Source of the DNA: an uncultured Sphingomonadaceae bacterium | GTDB taxonomy: Bacteria > Pseudomonadota > Alphaproteobacteria > Sphingomonadales > Sphingomonadaceae | NCBI GenBank assembly: GCA_947497315.1 | Contig: CANMFX010000001.1 | Coordinates: forward strand, 1-64,000 | Length of the DNA: 64,000 nt | Direction of reading: 5' to 3' | Shown: one piece after another, positions 43,605-53,309 of the stretch | Numbering within the stretch: position 1 is the first letter of the stretch | Layout of the letters: each line of letters starts with the position of its first letter | Notes under the pieces: generated by a model | Told to the model about the DNA's origin: nothing | What the model saw: the letters and a program-made list of their open reading frames with translations, nothing else | Databases searched by the model: none | Program-made: the position numbers and the translations under genes

Positions 43605-43645
43605 GGCTTGGATAACGAAATATAACAGAGGTTGGGCTTGGATAA
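43605..43645 (+). promoter_or_regulatory. Direct repeat upstream of cysD
   Basis: GGCTTGGATAA occurs at 43605-43615 and again at 43635-43645, exactly 30 bp apart (about three helical turns). It is 77-117 bp before the cysD start, where an activator such as a LysR-type cysteine regulator would bind. Assignment to any named regulator is not possible. Confidence 0.45.
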
Positions 43646-43721
43646 GAATTTATTGTGCCCACTCTGATGTGGGATTTGCTAAGCGCGATGGGCTATCCCT
43701 ATTATCATCGGAACTTTCTCA

Positions 43722-44639
43722 GTGCAGCATTCAGCAACAGCAACACCCCTAACCCATCTCCAAAGACTTGAGTCCGAAGCCATCCATATCATGCGCGAGG
43801 TTGCGGCCGAGGCAGAGAATCCAGTAATGCTCTATTCTGTTGGCAAGGATAGCGCAGTGATGCTGCACGTAGCGAAAAAGGCGTTTTTCCCTTCGCCTCC
43901 ACCTTTTCCATTGCTGCATGTCGATACCACCTGGAAATTCCAGGAAATGTACAGGATGAGAGAGAAAGCGGCCAAAGATGCCGGCATGGAATTGCTGATC
44001 CATCAGAATCCGGAAGCCAAAGAACGCGGCATCAATCCCTTTGACCATGGCGCTGTTCACACGGATATGTGGAAAACCCAAGGCCTGAAGCAGGCCCTTG
44101 ATCACTATGGTTTTGACGCGGCCTTTGGCGGTGCCAGAAGAGACGAAGAAAAAAGCAGGGCCAAAGAACGGATATTCTCTTTCCGCTCTGCCAACCATCG
44201 CTGGGACCCCAAAAACCAGCGGCCGGAGCTCTGGAAACTTTACAATACACAGAAAGCCAAGGGCGAGAGCATAAGGGTTTTTCCGCTCAGCAACTGGACC
44301 GAACTTGATATCTGGCAATATATTCACCTTGAGAATATCGATATCGTGCCGCTTTATTTTTCGGCGCCAAGACCGACGGTGGAACGCGACGGCATGCTCT
44401 TGATGGTTGATGATGAGCGGTTCCGCTTTGAAGAGGGAGAAGAACCGGTGGAACGCTCGATCAGGTTCCGCACATTGGGCTGCTATCCTCTGACCGGCGC
44501 TGTCGAGAGCGAGGCCACCACCCTTCCCCAGATCATTCAGGAAATGCTGCTCACCACCACTTCGGAACGACAAGGGCGGGCGATTGACCACGATCAGGCG
44601 GCGTCGATGGAGAAGAAGAAACAGGAGGGCTATTTCTGA
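43722..44639 (+). CDS. cysD: Sulfate adenylyltransferase subunit 2
   Basis: A 305-residue protein of the PAPS-reductase/PP-loop superfamily. The start codon is GTG (43722); GGAA lies about 7 nt before it, and no better ATG is in frame. The PP-loop is [12 protein letters not shown] near residue 39; then [31 protein letters not shown] and the C-terminal [24 protein letters not shown], which is typical of CysD. With CysN it makes adenosine 5'-phosphosulfate from sulfate and ATP. It overlaps cysNC by one nucleotide (TGATG). Confidence 0.96.
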   Translation: MQHSATATPLTHLQRLESEAIHIMREVAAEAENPVMLYSVGKDSAVMLHVAKKAFFPSPPPFPLLHVDTTWKFQEMYRMREKAAKDAGMELLIHQNPEAKERGINPFDHGAVHTDMWKTQGLKQALDHYGFDAAFGGARRDEEKSRAKERIFSFRSANHRWDPKNQRPELWKLYNTQKAKGESIRVFPLSNWTELDIWQYIHLENIDIVPLYFSAPRPTVERDGMLLMVDDERFRFEEGEEPVERSIRFRTLGCYPLTGAVESEATTLPQIIQEMLLTTTSERQGRAIDHDQAASMEKKKQEGYF

Positions 44640-46579
44640 TGGATAGTTCTGAAAATATCGATTCTGAAACCATCTATAAAACCGACGCCCTGATTGCCGA
44701 GGATATTGATGCCTATCTGGAAGCGCATCAGCATAAAACGATGCTGCACTTTATCACCTGTGGTTCGGTAGACGATGGCAAATCGACACTGATCGGGCGC
44801 TTGCTTTATGATTCCAAGATGATCTTTGAGGATCAGCTGGCAACCCTGGAAGCCGACAGTAAGAAAGTCGGGACGCAGGGCCAGGAAATTGATTTTGCCT
44901 TGTTGGTCGACGGATTGGCGGCGGAACGCGAACAGGGCATTACGATTGATGTGGCTTACCGTTTCTTCGCGACGGAAAAGCGTAAGTTCATTGTCGCGGA
45001 TACTCCCGGGCATGAGCAATATACGCGAAATATGGTCACGGGTGCATCGACAGCAGATCTGGCCATTATTTTGATCGACGCGCGTCAGGGAATCCTGACC
45101 CAGACGCGCCGGCACAGCTATCTGGCGCACCTGATCGGCATCAAACATCTCGTCGTTGCCGTGAACAAAATGGATCTGGTTGACTATGACCAGACAGTCT
45201 ATGATCAGATCATCGCCGATTATGCCGCCTTTGCCGAAGAAATCGGCATAGAAGCCTTCACGCCCATTCCCATCTCCGGGTTGGCCGGCGACAATATCAC
45301 AAGCAAATCCACCCATACGCCCTGGTATGACGGGCCTGCGCTCGTCGAGCATCTCGAAAATGTAGAGGTTATGGCGACCGCCAATCAGGCAAAGCCGCTG
45401 CGCATGACGGTCCAGTGGGTCAACCGGCCCAATCTCGATTTCAGGGGTTTCAGCGGACAGATTGCCAGCGGTACGGTAAGGCCCGGAGATGAGGTCCGCG
45501 TGCTGCCTTCCGGAAAAACATCCACGGTCAAGCGCATTGTCACGATGGACGGTGATCTTGACGAAGCGGTGGCTGGCCAGTCGGTCACACTTACACTGGC
45601 GGAAGAGATTGATTGTTCTCGCGGTGATGTGATCGCCGCGGCCGATGCACCGCCGCAGGTTGCCGATCAGTTTGAATCAACCATCGTCTGGATGGACGAA
45701 GCAGAGCTTTTGCCCGGCCGCAGTTACTGGATGAAAATCGGAACGCAATTTGTCAGCGTGACAATCCAGTCGCCAAAATATCAGGTCAACGTCAACAATA
45801 TGGAGCAGTTGGCGGCCAAGACATTGGAGTTAAATGGCATTGGCGTGGCTGAAATTGCCACAGACCGGCCGATTATCTTTGAACCTTATGAGGATAACCG
45901 CGATCTTGGCGGCTTCATTCTGATAGACAAGATCAGCAATGCGACCGTGGCGGCCGGGATGCTGCATTTCTGCCTGCGGCGGTCCCAAAATATCCATTGG
46001 CAGGATGTTGATATCGACCGCGCGGCCCATGCCCTGCAAAAGCGTCAGCAACCACGTGTGGTCTGGTTCACCGGCCTTTCCGGCTCGGGCAAGTCAACCA
46101 TCGCAAATATGGTCGAAAAGCGGCTTCATGCACTCGGCAAACACAGCTTTTTATTGGACGGCGACAATGTGCGTCACGGGCTGAACAAGGACCTTGGCTT
46201 TACCGATGCCGACCGGGTGGAAAATATCCGGCGCATTGGCGAAGTGGCGAAGTTAATGGCTGATGCCGGGCTTATCGTCCTGACCGCCTTTATCTCTCCA
46301 TTCCGAGCAGAACGGCAACTCGTCCGTTCGATGCTGCCCGAGGATGAATTTATCGAGATTTTTGTCGATACACCTTTGGCTGTTGCCGAAGAACGCGATG
46401 TGAAGGGCTTGTACAAAAAAGCGCGTGCTGGCGAACTGAAGAATTTCACCGGCATCGATAGCGATTATGAAACCCCTGAAAATGCCGAAATGCGGATCGA
46501 TACGACCAAGATGAGTCCGGAAGAAGCCGCTGAGATTATCGTGGACAAAATTGTCGGTAGTTGGTCCTATACGATATGA
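44639..46579 (+). CDS. cysNC: Sulfate adenylyltransferase subunit 1 fused to adenylylsulfate kinase
   Basis: A 646-residue fusion. The CysN part (about 1-440) has GTPase motifs [10 protein letters not shown] (about 41-50), [21 protein letters not shown], and the beta-barrel. The CysC part (about 465-640) has P-loop GLSGSGKST near 478-486, [15 protein letters not shown] and [15 protein letters not shown] hydrolysis drives sulfate adenylation, then the kinase phosphorylates APS to PAPS. This fusion is common in proteobacteria. It is followed directly by cysQ. Confidence 0.96.
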   Translation: MDSSENIDSETIYKTDALIAEDIDAYLEAHQHKTMLHFITCGSVDDGKSTLIGRLLYDSKMIFEDQLATLEADSKKVGTQGQEIDFALLVDGLAAEREQGITIDVAYRFFATEKRKFIVADTPGHEQYTRNMVTGASTADLAIILIDARQGILTQTRRHSYLAHLIGIKHLVVAVNKMDLVDYDQTVYDQIIADYAAFAEEIGIEAFTPIPISGLAGDNITSKSTHTPWYDGPALVEHLENVEVMATANQAKPLRMTVQWVNRPNLDFRGFSGQIASGTVRPGDEVRVLPSGKTSTVKRIVTMDGDLDEAVAGQSVTLTLAEEIDCSRGDVIAAADAPPQVADQFESTIVWMDEAELLPGRSYWMKIGTQFVSVTIQSPKYQVNVNNMEQLAAKTLELNGIGVAEIATDRPIIFEPYEDNRDLGGFILIDKISNATVAAGMLHFCLRRSQNIHWQDVDIDRAAHALQKRQQPRVVWFTGLSGSGKSTIANMVEKRLHALGKHSFLLDGDNVRHGLNKDLGFTDADRVENIRRIGEVAKLMADAGLIVLTAFISPFRAERQLVRSMLPEDEFIEIFVDTPLAVAEERDVKGLYKKARAGELKNFTGIDSDYETPENAEMRIDTTKMSPEEAAEIIVDKIVGSWSYTI

Positions 46580-47304
46580 CGGATGCTGAATTGGCTGCAA
46601 AGCTGGCTGAAGATGCCGGCCAACTGCTTTTGAACCTGCGCAACAACTCCGATTTGACCGGAAGGGAACTGGGCGATGCCGGAGACACGGCGGCAAATGA
46701 GATGCTTGTGGCAGCGCTGCACGAATTGCGCCCTGAAGATGGCTTGCTGTCCGAAGAAAGCAGGGATACGCAGGAGCGATTGGGCAAAGATCGTGTCTGG
46801 ATAATCGATCCGGTGGATGGCACCCGCGAATATAGTGAGGGGCGGAGTGATTGGGCAGTGCATGTCGCGCTGGCGGTCAAGGGACAGCCATCAGTCGGGG
46901 CAGTTTCCCTGCCTGCACTCAACCTCACCTTACGCAGCGATTTTCCCATCGCAGCGCCTGTTCGCCAAGATAGACTGCGTATGGTCGTCAGTCGTTCACG
47001 ACCCGCCAAAGAGGCTATCGCGGTGGCGGAAATACTGGATGCAGAGCTTGTCCCAATGGGATCGGCTGGCGCCAAGGCCATGGCCGTCGTCCGCGGCGAG
47101 GCCGACATTTACCTTCATTCAGGCGGTCAATATGAATGGGACAATTGTGCGCCAGCGGCGGTGGCACAGGCGCATGACCTACACTGCTCACGCATTGACG
47201 GCAGCACGCTGCAATATAATCAGAAAGACACATATCTGCCCGACCTGTTGATCTGCCATATGCAAGATGCGGATAGAATACTGGATTTGGTTACGAATCT
47301 CTGA
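46576..47304 (+). CDS. cysQ: 3'(2'),5'-bisphosphate nucleotidase CysQ
   Basis: The ATG at 46576 overlaps the cysNC stop (ATGA). The 242-residue inositol monophosphatase-fold enzyme has the metal motif [25 protein letters not shown] and the EES site ([10 protein letters not shown]); the second motif is [15 protein letters not shown]. It removes the 3' phosphate of PAP, the by-product of PAPS use, with Mg2+. Position at the end of cysD - cysNC is the usual arrangement. Confidence 0.94.
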   Translation: MTDAELAAKLAEDAGQLLLNLRNNSDLTGRELGDAGDTAANEMLVAALHELRPEDGLLSEESRDTQERLGKDRVWIIDPVDGTREYSEGRSDWAVHVALAVKGQPSVGAVSLPALNLTLRSDFPIAAPVRQDRLRMVVSRSRPAKEAIAVAEILDAELVPMGSAGAKAMAVVRGEADIYLHSGGQYEWDNCAPAAVAQAHDLHCSRIDGSTLQYNQKDTYLPDLLICHMQDADRILDLVTNL

Positions 47305-47338
47305 GATCTGCAACGACGCCCGACGATCTGCACAAACT

Positions 47339-49246
47339 TTAGGACGCTTCTTCGACTTTCATATTGTCCCGTTCATGTTCAAATTCCGGAACCAGCATTT
47401 TTAAAAGTGCTATTATCTCATCGGACGTACGACATTGCCTGATATTATTCAGTAGCTGATCCAGATCGGCCTCCGCCAAATGGCTCTCATGAGCCATCAT
47501 GATCCGGTTATGAACAGTTGGCTTTGGATCATTGCCGATAATCAGCTCTTCATAAAGCTTCTCGCCAGGCCGTAAGCCTACTTCTTCAATTTCGATATCG
47601 CCGTCCGGATCAGCATCGTCTCGAATAGTCAACCCAGATAGCTGGACCATGGTCTTTGCCAAATCCATGATCCGGACCGATTTGCCCATGTCCAGCACAA
47701 AGACCTCACCACCCTTGGCCATTCCACCGGCCTGAATAACCAGCTGTGCCGCTTCCGGAATTGTCATAAAATACCGGGTCACATCGCGGTGGGTAAGAGT
47801 GATCGGCCCGCCGGTTTCAATCTGTTGCCGGAACAAGGGAACGACCGAACCACTGGATCCCAGGACATTGCCAAAGCGGACCATGGAAAACCTGGTCTCA
47901 CTGATATCCGCAAGCGCCTGTACAATCTGTTCAGCACCGCGTTTCGTCGCGCCCATGACATTGGTTGGACGAACGGCCTTGTCCGTGCTGATCAGGATAA
48001 AGTCGCTGACTTTCGCCAGATGAGCCGCATGAGCAACCTCATAAGTCCCCAATATGTTGTTTCTTGCGCCTTCGACAGGATTGGCTTCCACCAACGGTAC
48101 ATGCTTGTAAGCCGCGGCATGAAAAACCGTATCGGGTCGCCAGAACGCAAGAACTTCCTCCACACGATTTGCGTCGGTCACCGATCCCAGCACAGGAATG
48201 ATTTCCATATTTTCAGAGCCATGTTGCTCGAGATAGTTTTTGAGCTCTTTTTCGATAGCGTAGAGCGAAAACTCCGACAGCTCGAACAATAGGAGTTGGC
48301 GTGCCCCGGATTTTGTAATTTGCCGGCAAAGTTCGCTACCAATAGAACCTCCCGCTCCGGTCACCATCACCGTCTTGCCAACTATTGTCCGGCCGAACAG
48401 CAGTTCATTCGGCGGAACCGTTTCTCGGCCAAGCAAGTCCTCGATATCCAGTTCACGAATATCGCTGAATGAGACTTGGCCATCCATGATATCCTTCATG
48501 TTTGGTAGAGTCTGGACGTGGACCTTGAACTCCTGAATCTGATCAACAATCGCTCGTCGTTTCTTCCGAGAGATGTTCGGAAGAGCCAGCAGGATGTCGG
48601 TAACCGCATATCTGTTGATTATTTCCGGCAGGTTACCGCTCCAGAAAACCTTGTCGCCGTCGAGCTTTTGGCCATCCAGACGCTGATCATCATCCACATA
48701 GCCGCGCAATCGCATTGCGGGCTCAGAGCGCATGGATGATGCTAATTGTTGGCCCGCGCTACCCGCCCCGTAGATAAGCACCGTTTTTACCTGCCCGCCA
48801 AAACGGTTGCGCCCCAATATATCGACCATCAGATAACGTGCGGTAACACGTGAAAAACCGACCATTATGAAGAAGATAATGGGTTGAATAACACCAATGG
48901 TCCTCGGAACACCGGCAATCCCGATAACCGAAAAAATTATCACCATTGGTACACCATAGACTGCAAAAGCCCGCACCAATGTCTTCATCATACCAGAGCC
49001 CGCATAGCGAAAAATCGCATTGTAGACACCGACCAGGTAAAATACCGGAATCATGATCAACAGGGCGCCAAGCACTACTTTCTGAATTGCCAGATCCCAG
49101 TAAATCCAGACTCCCACGCGTAGCGAATAGGCTATCCATATCGATTGGACGCAAAGGACCATGTCCAATATCAGAACGATGGCCTGTTTCTTTCGGCGTG
49201 AAATATCTGCTATTCGCTCCAAGATGGAGATGGCGAGGGCGGTCAT
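47339..49246 (-). CDS. Nucleoside-diphosphate-sugar epimerase/dehydratase, FlaA1/CapD (WbpM) type
   Basis: A 635-residue two-part membrane protein. Four membrane helices (about 18-35, 47-68, 80-100, 108-130) precede a CoA-binding-like Rossmann region (VLIYGAGSAGQQLASSMR near 170). The main SDR domain from about 290 has TGAGGSIGSELCRQI, FHAAAYKHVPLVEANPVEGARNNILGT, STDKAVRPTNVMGATKR (active-site Lys) and RFGNVLGSSGSVVPLFRQQI. The family performs C4,C6-dehydration (and sometimes C5 epimerisation) of UDP-N-acetylglucosamine in surface-polysaccharide synthesis. It is divergent from the ugd gene. Confidence 0.93.
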   Translation of the reverse strand: MTALAISILERIADISRRKKQAIVLILDMVLCVQSIWIAYSLRVGVWIYWDLAIQKVVLGALLIMIPVFYLVGVYNAIFRYAGSGMMKTLVRAFAVYGVPMVIIFSVIGIAGVPRTIGVIQPIIFFIMVGFSRVTARYLMVDILGRNRFGGQVKTVLIYGAGSAGQQLASSMRSEPAMRLRGYVDDDQRLDGQKLDGDKVFWSGNLPEIINRYAVTDILLALPNISRKKRRAIVDQIQEFKVHVQTLPNMKDIMDGQVSFSDIRELDIEDLLGRETVPPNELLFGRTIVGKTVMVTGAGGSIGSELCRQITKSGARQLLLFELSEFSLYAIEKELKNYLEQHGSENMEIIPVLGSVTDANRVEEVLAFWRPDTVFHAAAYKHVPLVEANPVEGARNNILGTYEVAHAAHLAKVSDFILISTDKAVRPTNVMGATKRGAEQIVQALADISETRFSMVRFGNVLGSSGSVVPLFRQQIETGGPITLTHRDVTRYFMTIPEAAQLVIQAGGMAKGGEVFVLDMGKSVRIMDLAKTMVQLSGLTIRDDADPDGDIEIEEVGLRPGEKLYEELIIGNDPKPTVHNRIMMAHESHLAEADLDQLLNNIRQCRTSDEIIALLKMLVPEFEHERDNMKVEEAS

Positions 49247-49551
49247 GGTTTCGATTTTACTAAATCCTGAACTAGTTGAACCGCTGCGTCAAAAGCGACT
49301 ATTTCCCAATAAACGACTTCACCGCATTTTCCAAATATTTCAATTTCGCAGTTCGAATTGGCATATCAACCGCTGAGGCATTAATGTAAGCTGGCCCACA
49401 ATTTTTACTTGAACCCAGTAATATAAAGACAGAATGCACCTTAAAGCGGTCGGAATAAGCGGCCATGCTTGACCGACATTCTTGAACGGGCCACAGAAAC
49501 AGGAATACTGTGTCATAACCGACTCAATATCAATCACGCCAAAGGAAAAAT
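49247..49551. other. Divergent promoter region of the polysaccharide genes
   Basis: About 305 bp, AT-rich, between the epimerase and ugd genes. Both promoters should lie here. I see an AACTAGTT palindrome near the epimerase start but no convincing operator or RNA element. Confidence 0.35.
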
Positions 49552-50877
49552 ATGAAAATTGCAATGATCGGCTCCGGCTATGTCGGTTTGGTTTCTGGCG
49601 CATGTTTTGCTGATTTTGGACATGAAGTCGTCTGCGTGGACAAGGATCCGCGTAAAATTGAAAAGCTTGAACAAAATATCATGCCCATTTTTGAACCCGG
49701 ACTTGCCAGCCTGGTCGAGCGCAACGTCACCGGCGGGCGACTGTCCTTTTCGGGTGACCTCAAAGAGTCGGTCAAGGATTGCGATGCCGTGTTTATTGCC
49801 GTTGGCACACCATCCCGGCGCGGTGACGGCCATGCCGACCTAAGCTATGTTCATGCCGCGAGCGAAGAAATTGCTGATTCCATTACCAGGCCAACCGTCG
49901 TCGTCACAAAGTCCACTGTGCCCGTCGGAACAGGAGACGAGGTTGAACTGATATTATCGAAAAAGCTCAATGCCGATCAGTTTGCCGTGGTATCCAATCC
50001 CGAATTTCTTCGGGAAGGTGCGGCCATTAACGATTTCAAACGACCTGATCGCATTGTGATTGGTGCTGAAACCGAATGGGCTAAAGATGTCATGAGTGAG
50101 ATTTACCGACCACTGTTTCTCAATGAATCGCCTATCCTTTTCACAGGCCGCCGGACCGCAGAATTGATTAAATATGCTGCCAACGCCTTTCTGGCCACCA
50201 AGATTACGTTCATCAATGAAATTGCCGATTTGTGTGAAAAAGTTGACGCCGACGTGCAGGAAGTCTCTCGCGGTATCGGACTGGACAACCGGATCGGTGC
50301 TAAATTTCTCCACGCCGGACCTGGCTATGGCGGTAGCTGTTTTCCAAAAGACACCCTGGCATTGCTTAAAACAGCTCAGGACAATGAAAGTCCGGTGCGG
50401 ATTGTCGAAGCCGTCGTACAGGTAAACGACCAGCGCAAACGCGCAATGGGTCGAAAAGTTATCCAGGCGCTGGGCGGAGAAGCTCGTGACAAGAAAGTGG
50501 CACTGCTGGGCCTGACGTTCAAACCCAATACGGATGACATGCGTGATGCGCCATCTATCGCCATTGCCCAGACTCTGATTGATGCTGGTGCTCAGGTCAG
50601 CGCCTATGATCCTGAAGGAATGGAAATAGCGGCAGAAATCATGCCGGATGTCACAATGACGGAAAGCAGCTATGAAGCGGCAACTGATGCCGATGCGGTT
50701 GTGATCGTAACCGAATGGGATGCGTTTCGCGCCCTTGATCTCAACAGATTGTCTTCTTTGATGACCGGCAAAGTGCTGGTTGATTTACGAAATATATATC
50801 ATCCTGCCGATGTCGGCAAAAGCGGACTGGAATATACAGGTGTTGGCCGTAGTCGAGGTCCCATGGGCAGCCTATGA
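49552..50877 (+). CDS. ugd: UDP-glucose 6-dehydrogenase
   Basis: A 441-residue enzyme with AAGGAAA before its ATG. The NAD loop is MIGSGYVGLVSGACFADFGHEV; other signatures are VGTPSRRGDGHADLSYV, the STVPVGTGDEV segment, the catalytic Cys near residue 263 in GYGGSCFPKD, and the C-terminal VALLGLTFKPNTDDMRDAPS. It oxidises UDP-glucose to UDP-glucuronate for exopolysaccharide or LPS. It overlaps manA by 4 nt. The set ugd - manA - manC provides UDP-glucuronate and GDP-mannose. Confidence 0.95.
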   Translation: MKIAMIGSGYVGLVSGACFADFGHEVVCVDKDPRKIEKLEQNIMPIFEPGLASLVERNVTGGRLSFSGDLKESVKDCDAVFIAVGTPSRRGDGHADLSYVHAASEEIADSITRPTVVVTKSTVPVGTGDEVELILSKKLNADQFAVVSNPEFLREGAAINDFKRPDRIVIGAETEWAKDVMSEIYRPLFLNESPILFTGRRTAELIKYAANAFLATKITFINEIADLCEKVDADVQEVSRGIGLDNRIGAKFLHAGPGYGGSCFPKDTLALLKTAQDNESPVRIVEAVVQVNDQRKRAMGRKVIQALGGEARDKKVALLGLTFKPNTDDMRDAPSIAIAQTLIDAGAQVSAYDPEGMEIAAEIMPDVTMTESSYEAATDADAVVIVTEWDAFRALDLNRLSSLMTGKVLVDLRNIYHPADVGKSGLEYTGVGRSRGPMGSL

Positions 50878-51677
50878 AACTAAGACAGAAAAAGGTCAGA
50901 AAGCCATGGGGGCAATCGATGTTACCCGAGGTATTTGGCGGAAAACAAAAGGAAAAAGTCGGCGAAATCTGGTTTGCACCACCCAAGGCTATAACGCCTG
51001 CCCTCTTGGTCAAATATTTGTTCACCAGTGAAAAACTATCCGTTCAGGTGCACCCGAATGATCGTCAGGCGCGTCGGCAGGGAGCCCCCAGTGGTAAAGA
51101 AGAATGCTGGTACATATTGGCTGCCGAACCGGATGCTGTTCTGGGCATCGGACTGACCAAAGAGGTCAGCCCGACCAAATTGCACGCAGCGGTTGCTTGC
51201 GGCCAGATTGAACAGCTGATTGACTGGAAATCCGTTAAACCGGGCGATCTGTTCTACGTGCCTGCTGGTACCATCCACGCGATTGGACCCGGAATACAGC
51301 TGATTGAAGTGCAACAAAACTCCGATATTACCTACCGGCTTTACGACTATGGACGCCCGCGCGAACTGCATCTGGATGACGCTATATCGGTAGCGACACC
51401 GGCCCCCTATGATATGAAAAACTATCGTGAAACTGTGCCGGATCAGTCTGTCAAACTGGTCGATGGGCCACATTTCAGGCTGTTTCAGGTTGTTGGCGAC
51501 GATCACGATATATTAACAGCTACTGTTGCAGGGGAATGGCAAGTCATACCGCTAGAAGGTAAGGTAACTGCCAGAGGTAAAACTATTAGCACCGGGGGAT
51601 GCGGACTTTGCACCAAAGTTTCCGAAATCGATCTATCCAAAAATATCAGATGCCTGATTGCGTGTACCATGAAATGA
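50874..51677 (+). CDS. manA: Class I mannose-6-phosphate isomerase
   Basis: A 267-residue short-type isomerase. PKAITPALLVKYLFTSEKLSVQVHPNDRQARRQG contains the zinc-binding VHPND; Glu and His follow in GKEECWYILAAEPDAVLGIG and the GDLFYVPAGTIHAIGPGIQLIEVQQNSDITYRLYDY segment, which is diagnostic. It interconverts fructose-6-phosphate and mannose-6-phosphate. The cupin barrel is complete. It is the second gene of ugd - manA - manC, 10 nt before manC. Confidence 0.93.
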   Translation: MKLRQKKVRKPWGQSMLPEVFGGKQKEKVGEIWFAPPKAITPALLVKYLFTSEKLSVQVHPNDRQARRQGAPSGKEECWYILAAEPDAVLGIGLTKEVSPTKLHAAVACGQIEQLIDWKSVKPGDLFYVPAGTIHAIGPGIQLIEVQQNSDITYRLYDYGRPRELHLDDAISVATPAPYDMKNYRETVPDQSVKLVDGPHFRLFQVVGDDHDILTATVAGEWQVIPLEGKVTARGKTISTGGCGLCTKVSEIDLSKNIRCLIACTMK

Positions 51678-51687
51678 ACATGACAAC

Positions 51688-52755
51688 ATGAGCAGCGATA
51701 ATCTCATAACCCCGGTAATTCTGTCAGGCGGCTCAGGCACTCGTCTATGGCCGCTGTCGACAGATAAACGGCCCAAGCAGTTTTTGAACCTGACCGGCCC
51801 ACTCAGCATGTTCCAGATGACATTGGAAAGATGCCAGGAACCTGATGTATTTGGATCACCAATCATCGTTGGCAGTGCCAAACACGCTGCGCTCGTTGAA
51901 GAACAAATGGATGAAATTGGCGCGGCAGGGGCCGTTCATATACTCGAACCCTGTGCGAGAAATACCGCGCCAGCAATCGCTTTAGCAGCTCTTGCCTGCA
52001 AAAATCCGCAAAGTCCGATGCTTGTGATGCCCAGTGACCACGTCATCAAGAACGTAGCGGCATTTCATGATGCTGTCAGGGAGTCACTGCCCCTGGCAAA
52101 AGCACGGTGGCTGGTGACTTTCGGTATCGAACCCGACGGCCCTGAAACCGGCTATGGCTATATCCGGCAAGGCGAACCGATTTTCGGCAGTACCAATAGC
52201 TTTGCTGCACAAAAATTTGTTGAGAAGCCGAACCGCGAAAATGCCGAAAAAATGCTCGCCAGCGGCGATTATTTCTGGAATGCGGGAATCTTCCTGTTCA
52301 GGGCCGATACCTATTTGCAAGCTCTGGGAGATCATGCGCCAGAAATGCTGGAAGCAGCACAAAATGCTATGAGACAGGCGCATAAAGACGGAAGTCAGAC
52401 AAGCCCGGATGAAGGCAGCTTTTCGCGCGCGCCTTCTGATTCCATTGACTATGCTGTTATGGAAAAAGCTGAGAAAGTTGCCGTTACCCCGGTAAATCCA
52501 GGTTGGTCCGATGTCGGCAGCTGGGATTCGCTGTTTGAGATCAGTGCTTCAGATGACCAATCCAACGTAACCACTGGCGACGTTTTGGCGATTGATGCAA
52601 AGGACAACCTGATTCACACCGATGGAATTGAGGTCGTAACACTTGGTGTAAATGATCTGATCATAGTAGCCAGCGGAGACAAGGTGATGATCATGCCCAG
52701 GGGCCAGTCACAAGATGTCAGAAAGATCGTCAGCGAGCGACAGAAAAACGACTAA
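51688..52755 (+). CDS. manC: Mannose-1-phosphate guanylyltransferase
   Basis: A 355-residue nucleotidyltransferase. The signature PVILSGGSGTRLWPLSTDKRPKQFLNL, AIALAALACKNPQSPMLVMPSDHVI, TGYGYIRQG, FVEKPNRENAEKML and WNAGIFLF are present. It lacks the C-terminal isomerase domain found in bifunctional ManC/AlgA, in agreement with a separate manA gene upstream. Together with a phosphomannomutase (not in the window) it makes GDP-mannose. Its stop overlaps that of the convergent gene at 52752. Confidence 0.93.
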   Translation: MSSDNLITPVILSGGSGTRLWPLSTDKRPKQFLNLTGPLSMFQMTLERCQEPDVFGSPIIVGSAKHAALVEEQMDEIGAAGAVHILEPCARNTAPAIALAALACKNPQSPMLVMPSDHVIKNVAAFHDAVRESLPLAKARWLVTFGIEPDGPETGYGYIRQGEPIFGSTNSFAAQKFVEKPNRENAEKMLASGDYFWNAGIFLFRADTYLQALGDHAPEMLEAAQNAMRQAHKDGSQTSPDEGSFSRAPSDSIDYAVMEKAEKVAVTPVNPGWSDVGSWDSLFEISASDDQSNVTTGDVLAIDAKDNLIHTDGIEVVTLGVNDLIIVASGDKVMIMPRGQSQDVRKIVSERQKND

Positions 52756-53129
52756 ACAGCAGTCTCTGATTGAAGCCCATTGGTATGGACACCGTCAACT
52801 TCCTTAGATTTGCCAATCATCCATGTGGGCCAGAACCGTGCAATGAGCATTAGTACCGTCGGAATCAGCATCGTGTTCCAAAGATCATGATATGCTTCCT
52901 GTCTCAATAGCGCTTCTGGCGCTTTGCTCAAGCCAAGTCGTTGATAGTCTAAATATTCATTGGCTAATGCCGCAGCAAGAACAACTGTCCATGGCCACAG
53001 ACTTCCAAGTGACCGGCGAAAAAACAAAGCAAGTGAAAATTGTATGGCCAAAGCTCCGTAGATGTGAAGCGCGTCACGGTCGAGGCCCGTTACGTTTTCG
53101 AGCATTATTTTTATATCCAACCACAACAT
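52752..53129 (-). CDS. Small membrane protein of unknown function
   Basis: A 125-residue protein; AAGGG precedes the ATG. Hydrophobic segments lie at about 22-40 (YGALAIQFSLALFF), 45-60 (LWPWTVVLAAALANEYLDY) and 85-102 (NTMLIPTVLMLIARFWP). No family is recognised with confidence; the EYLDY and YHDLWNTML pieces recall small VanZ-like or polysaccharide-associated membrane proteins, but the match is weak. Position between manC and an O-antigen-ligase gene suggests a surface-polysaccharide role; this is inference. Confidence 0.6.
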   Translation of the reverse strand: MLWLDIKIMLENVTGLDRDALHIYGALAIQFSLALFFRRSLGSLWPWTVVLAAALANEYLDYQRLGLSKAPEALLRQEAYHDLWNTMLIPTVLMLIARFWPTWMIGKSKEVDGVHTNGLQSETAV

Positions 53130-53309
53130 GGGTGACCCTTGGCGAAGTGATCCCTAACCGTCAATGAACAAATACCGTAGTTGAACCATATCAATTCACC
53201 GGTGGGCCAATGTTTGCCTAGTCCTGCTAAACTTGAGAGAAGCGTCAGTTTTTCCAACAACCCGGCTGTGCAGGCCTTTTATAACCCCAGCTTCAAACCA
53301 GGAAAATAC

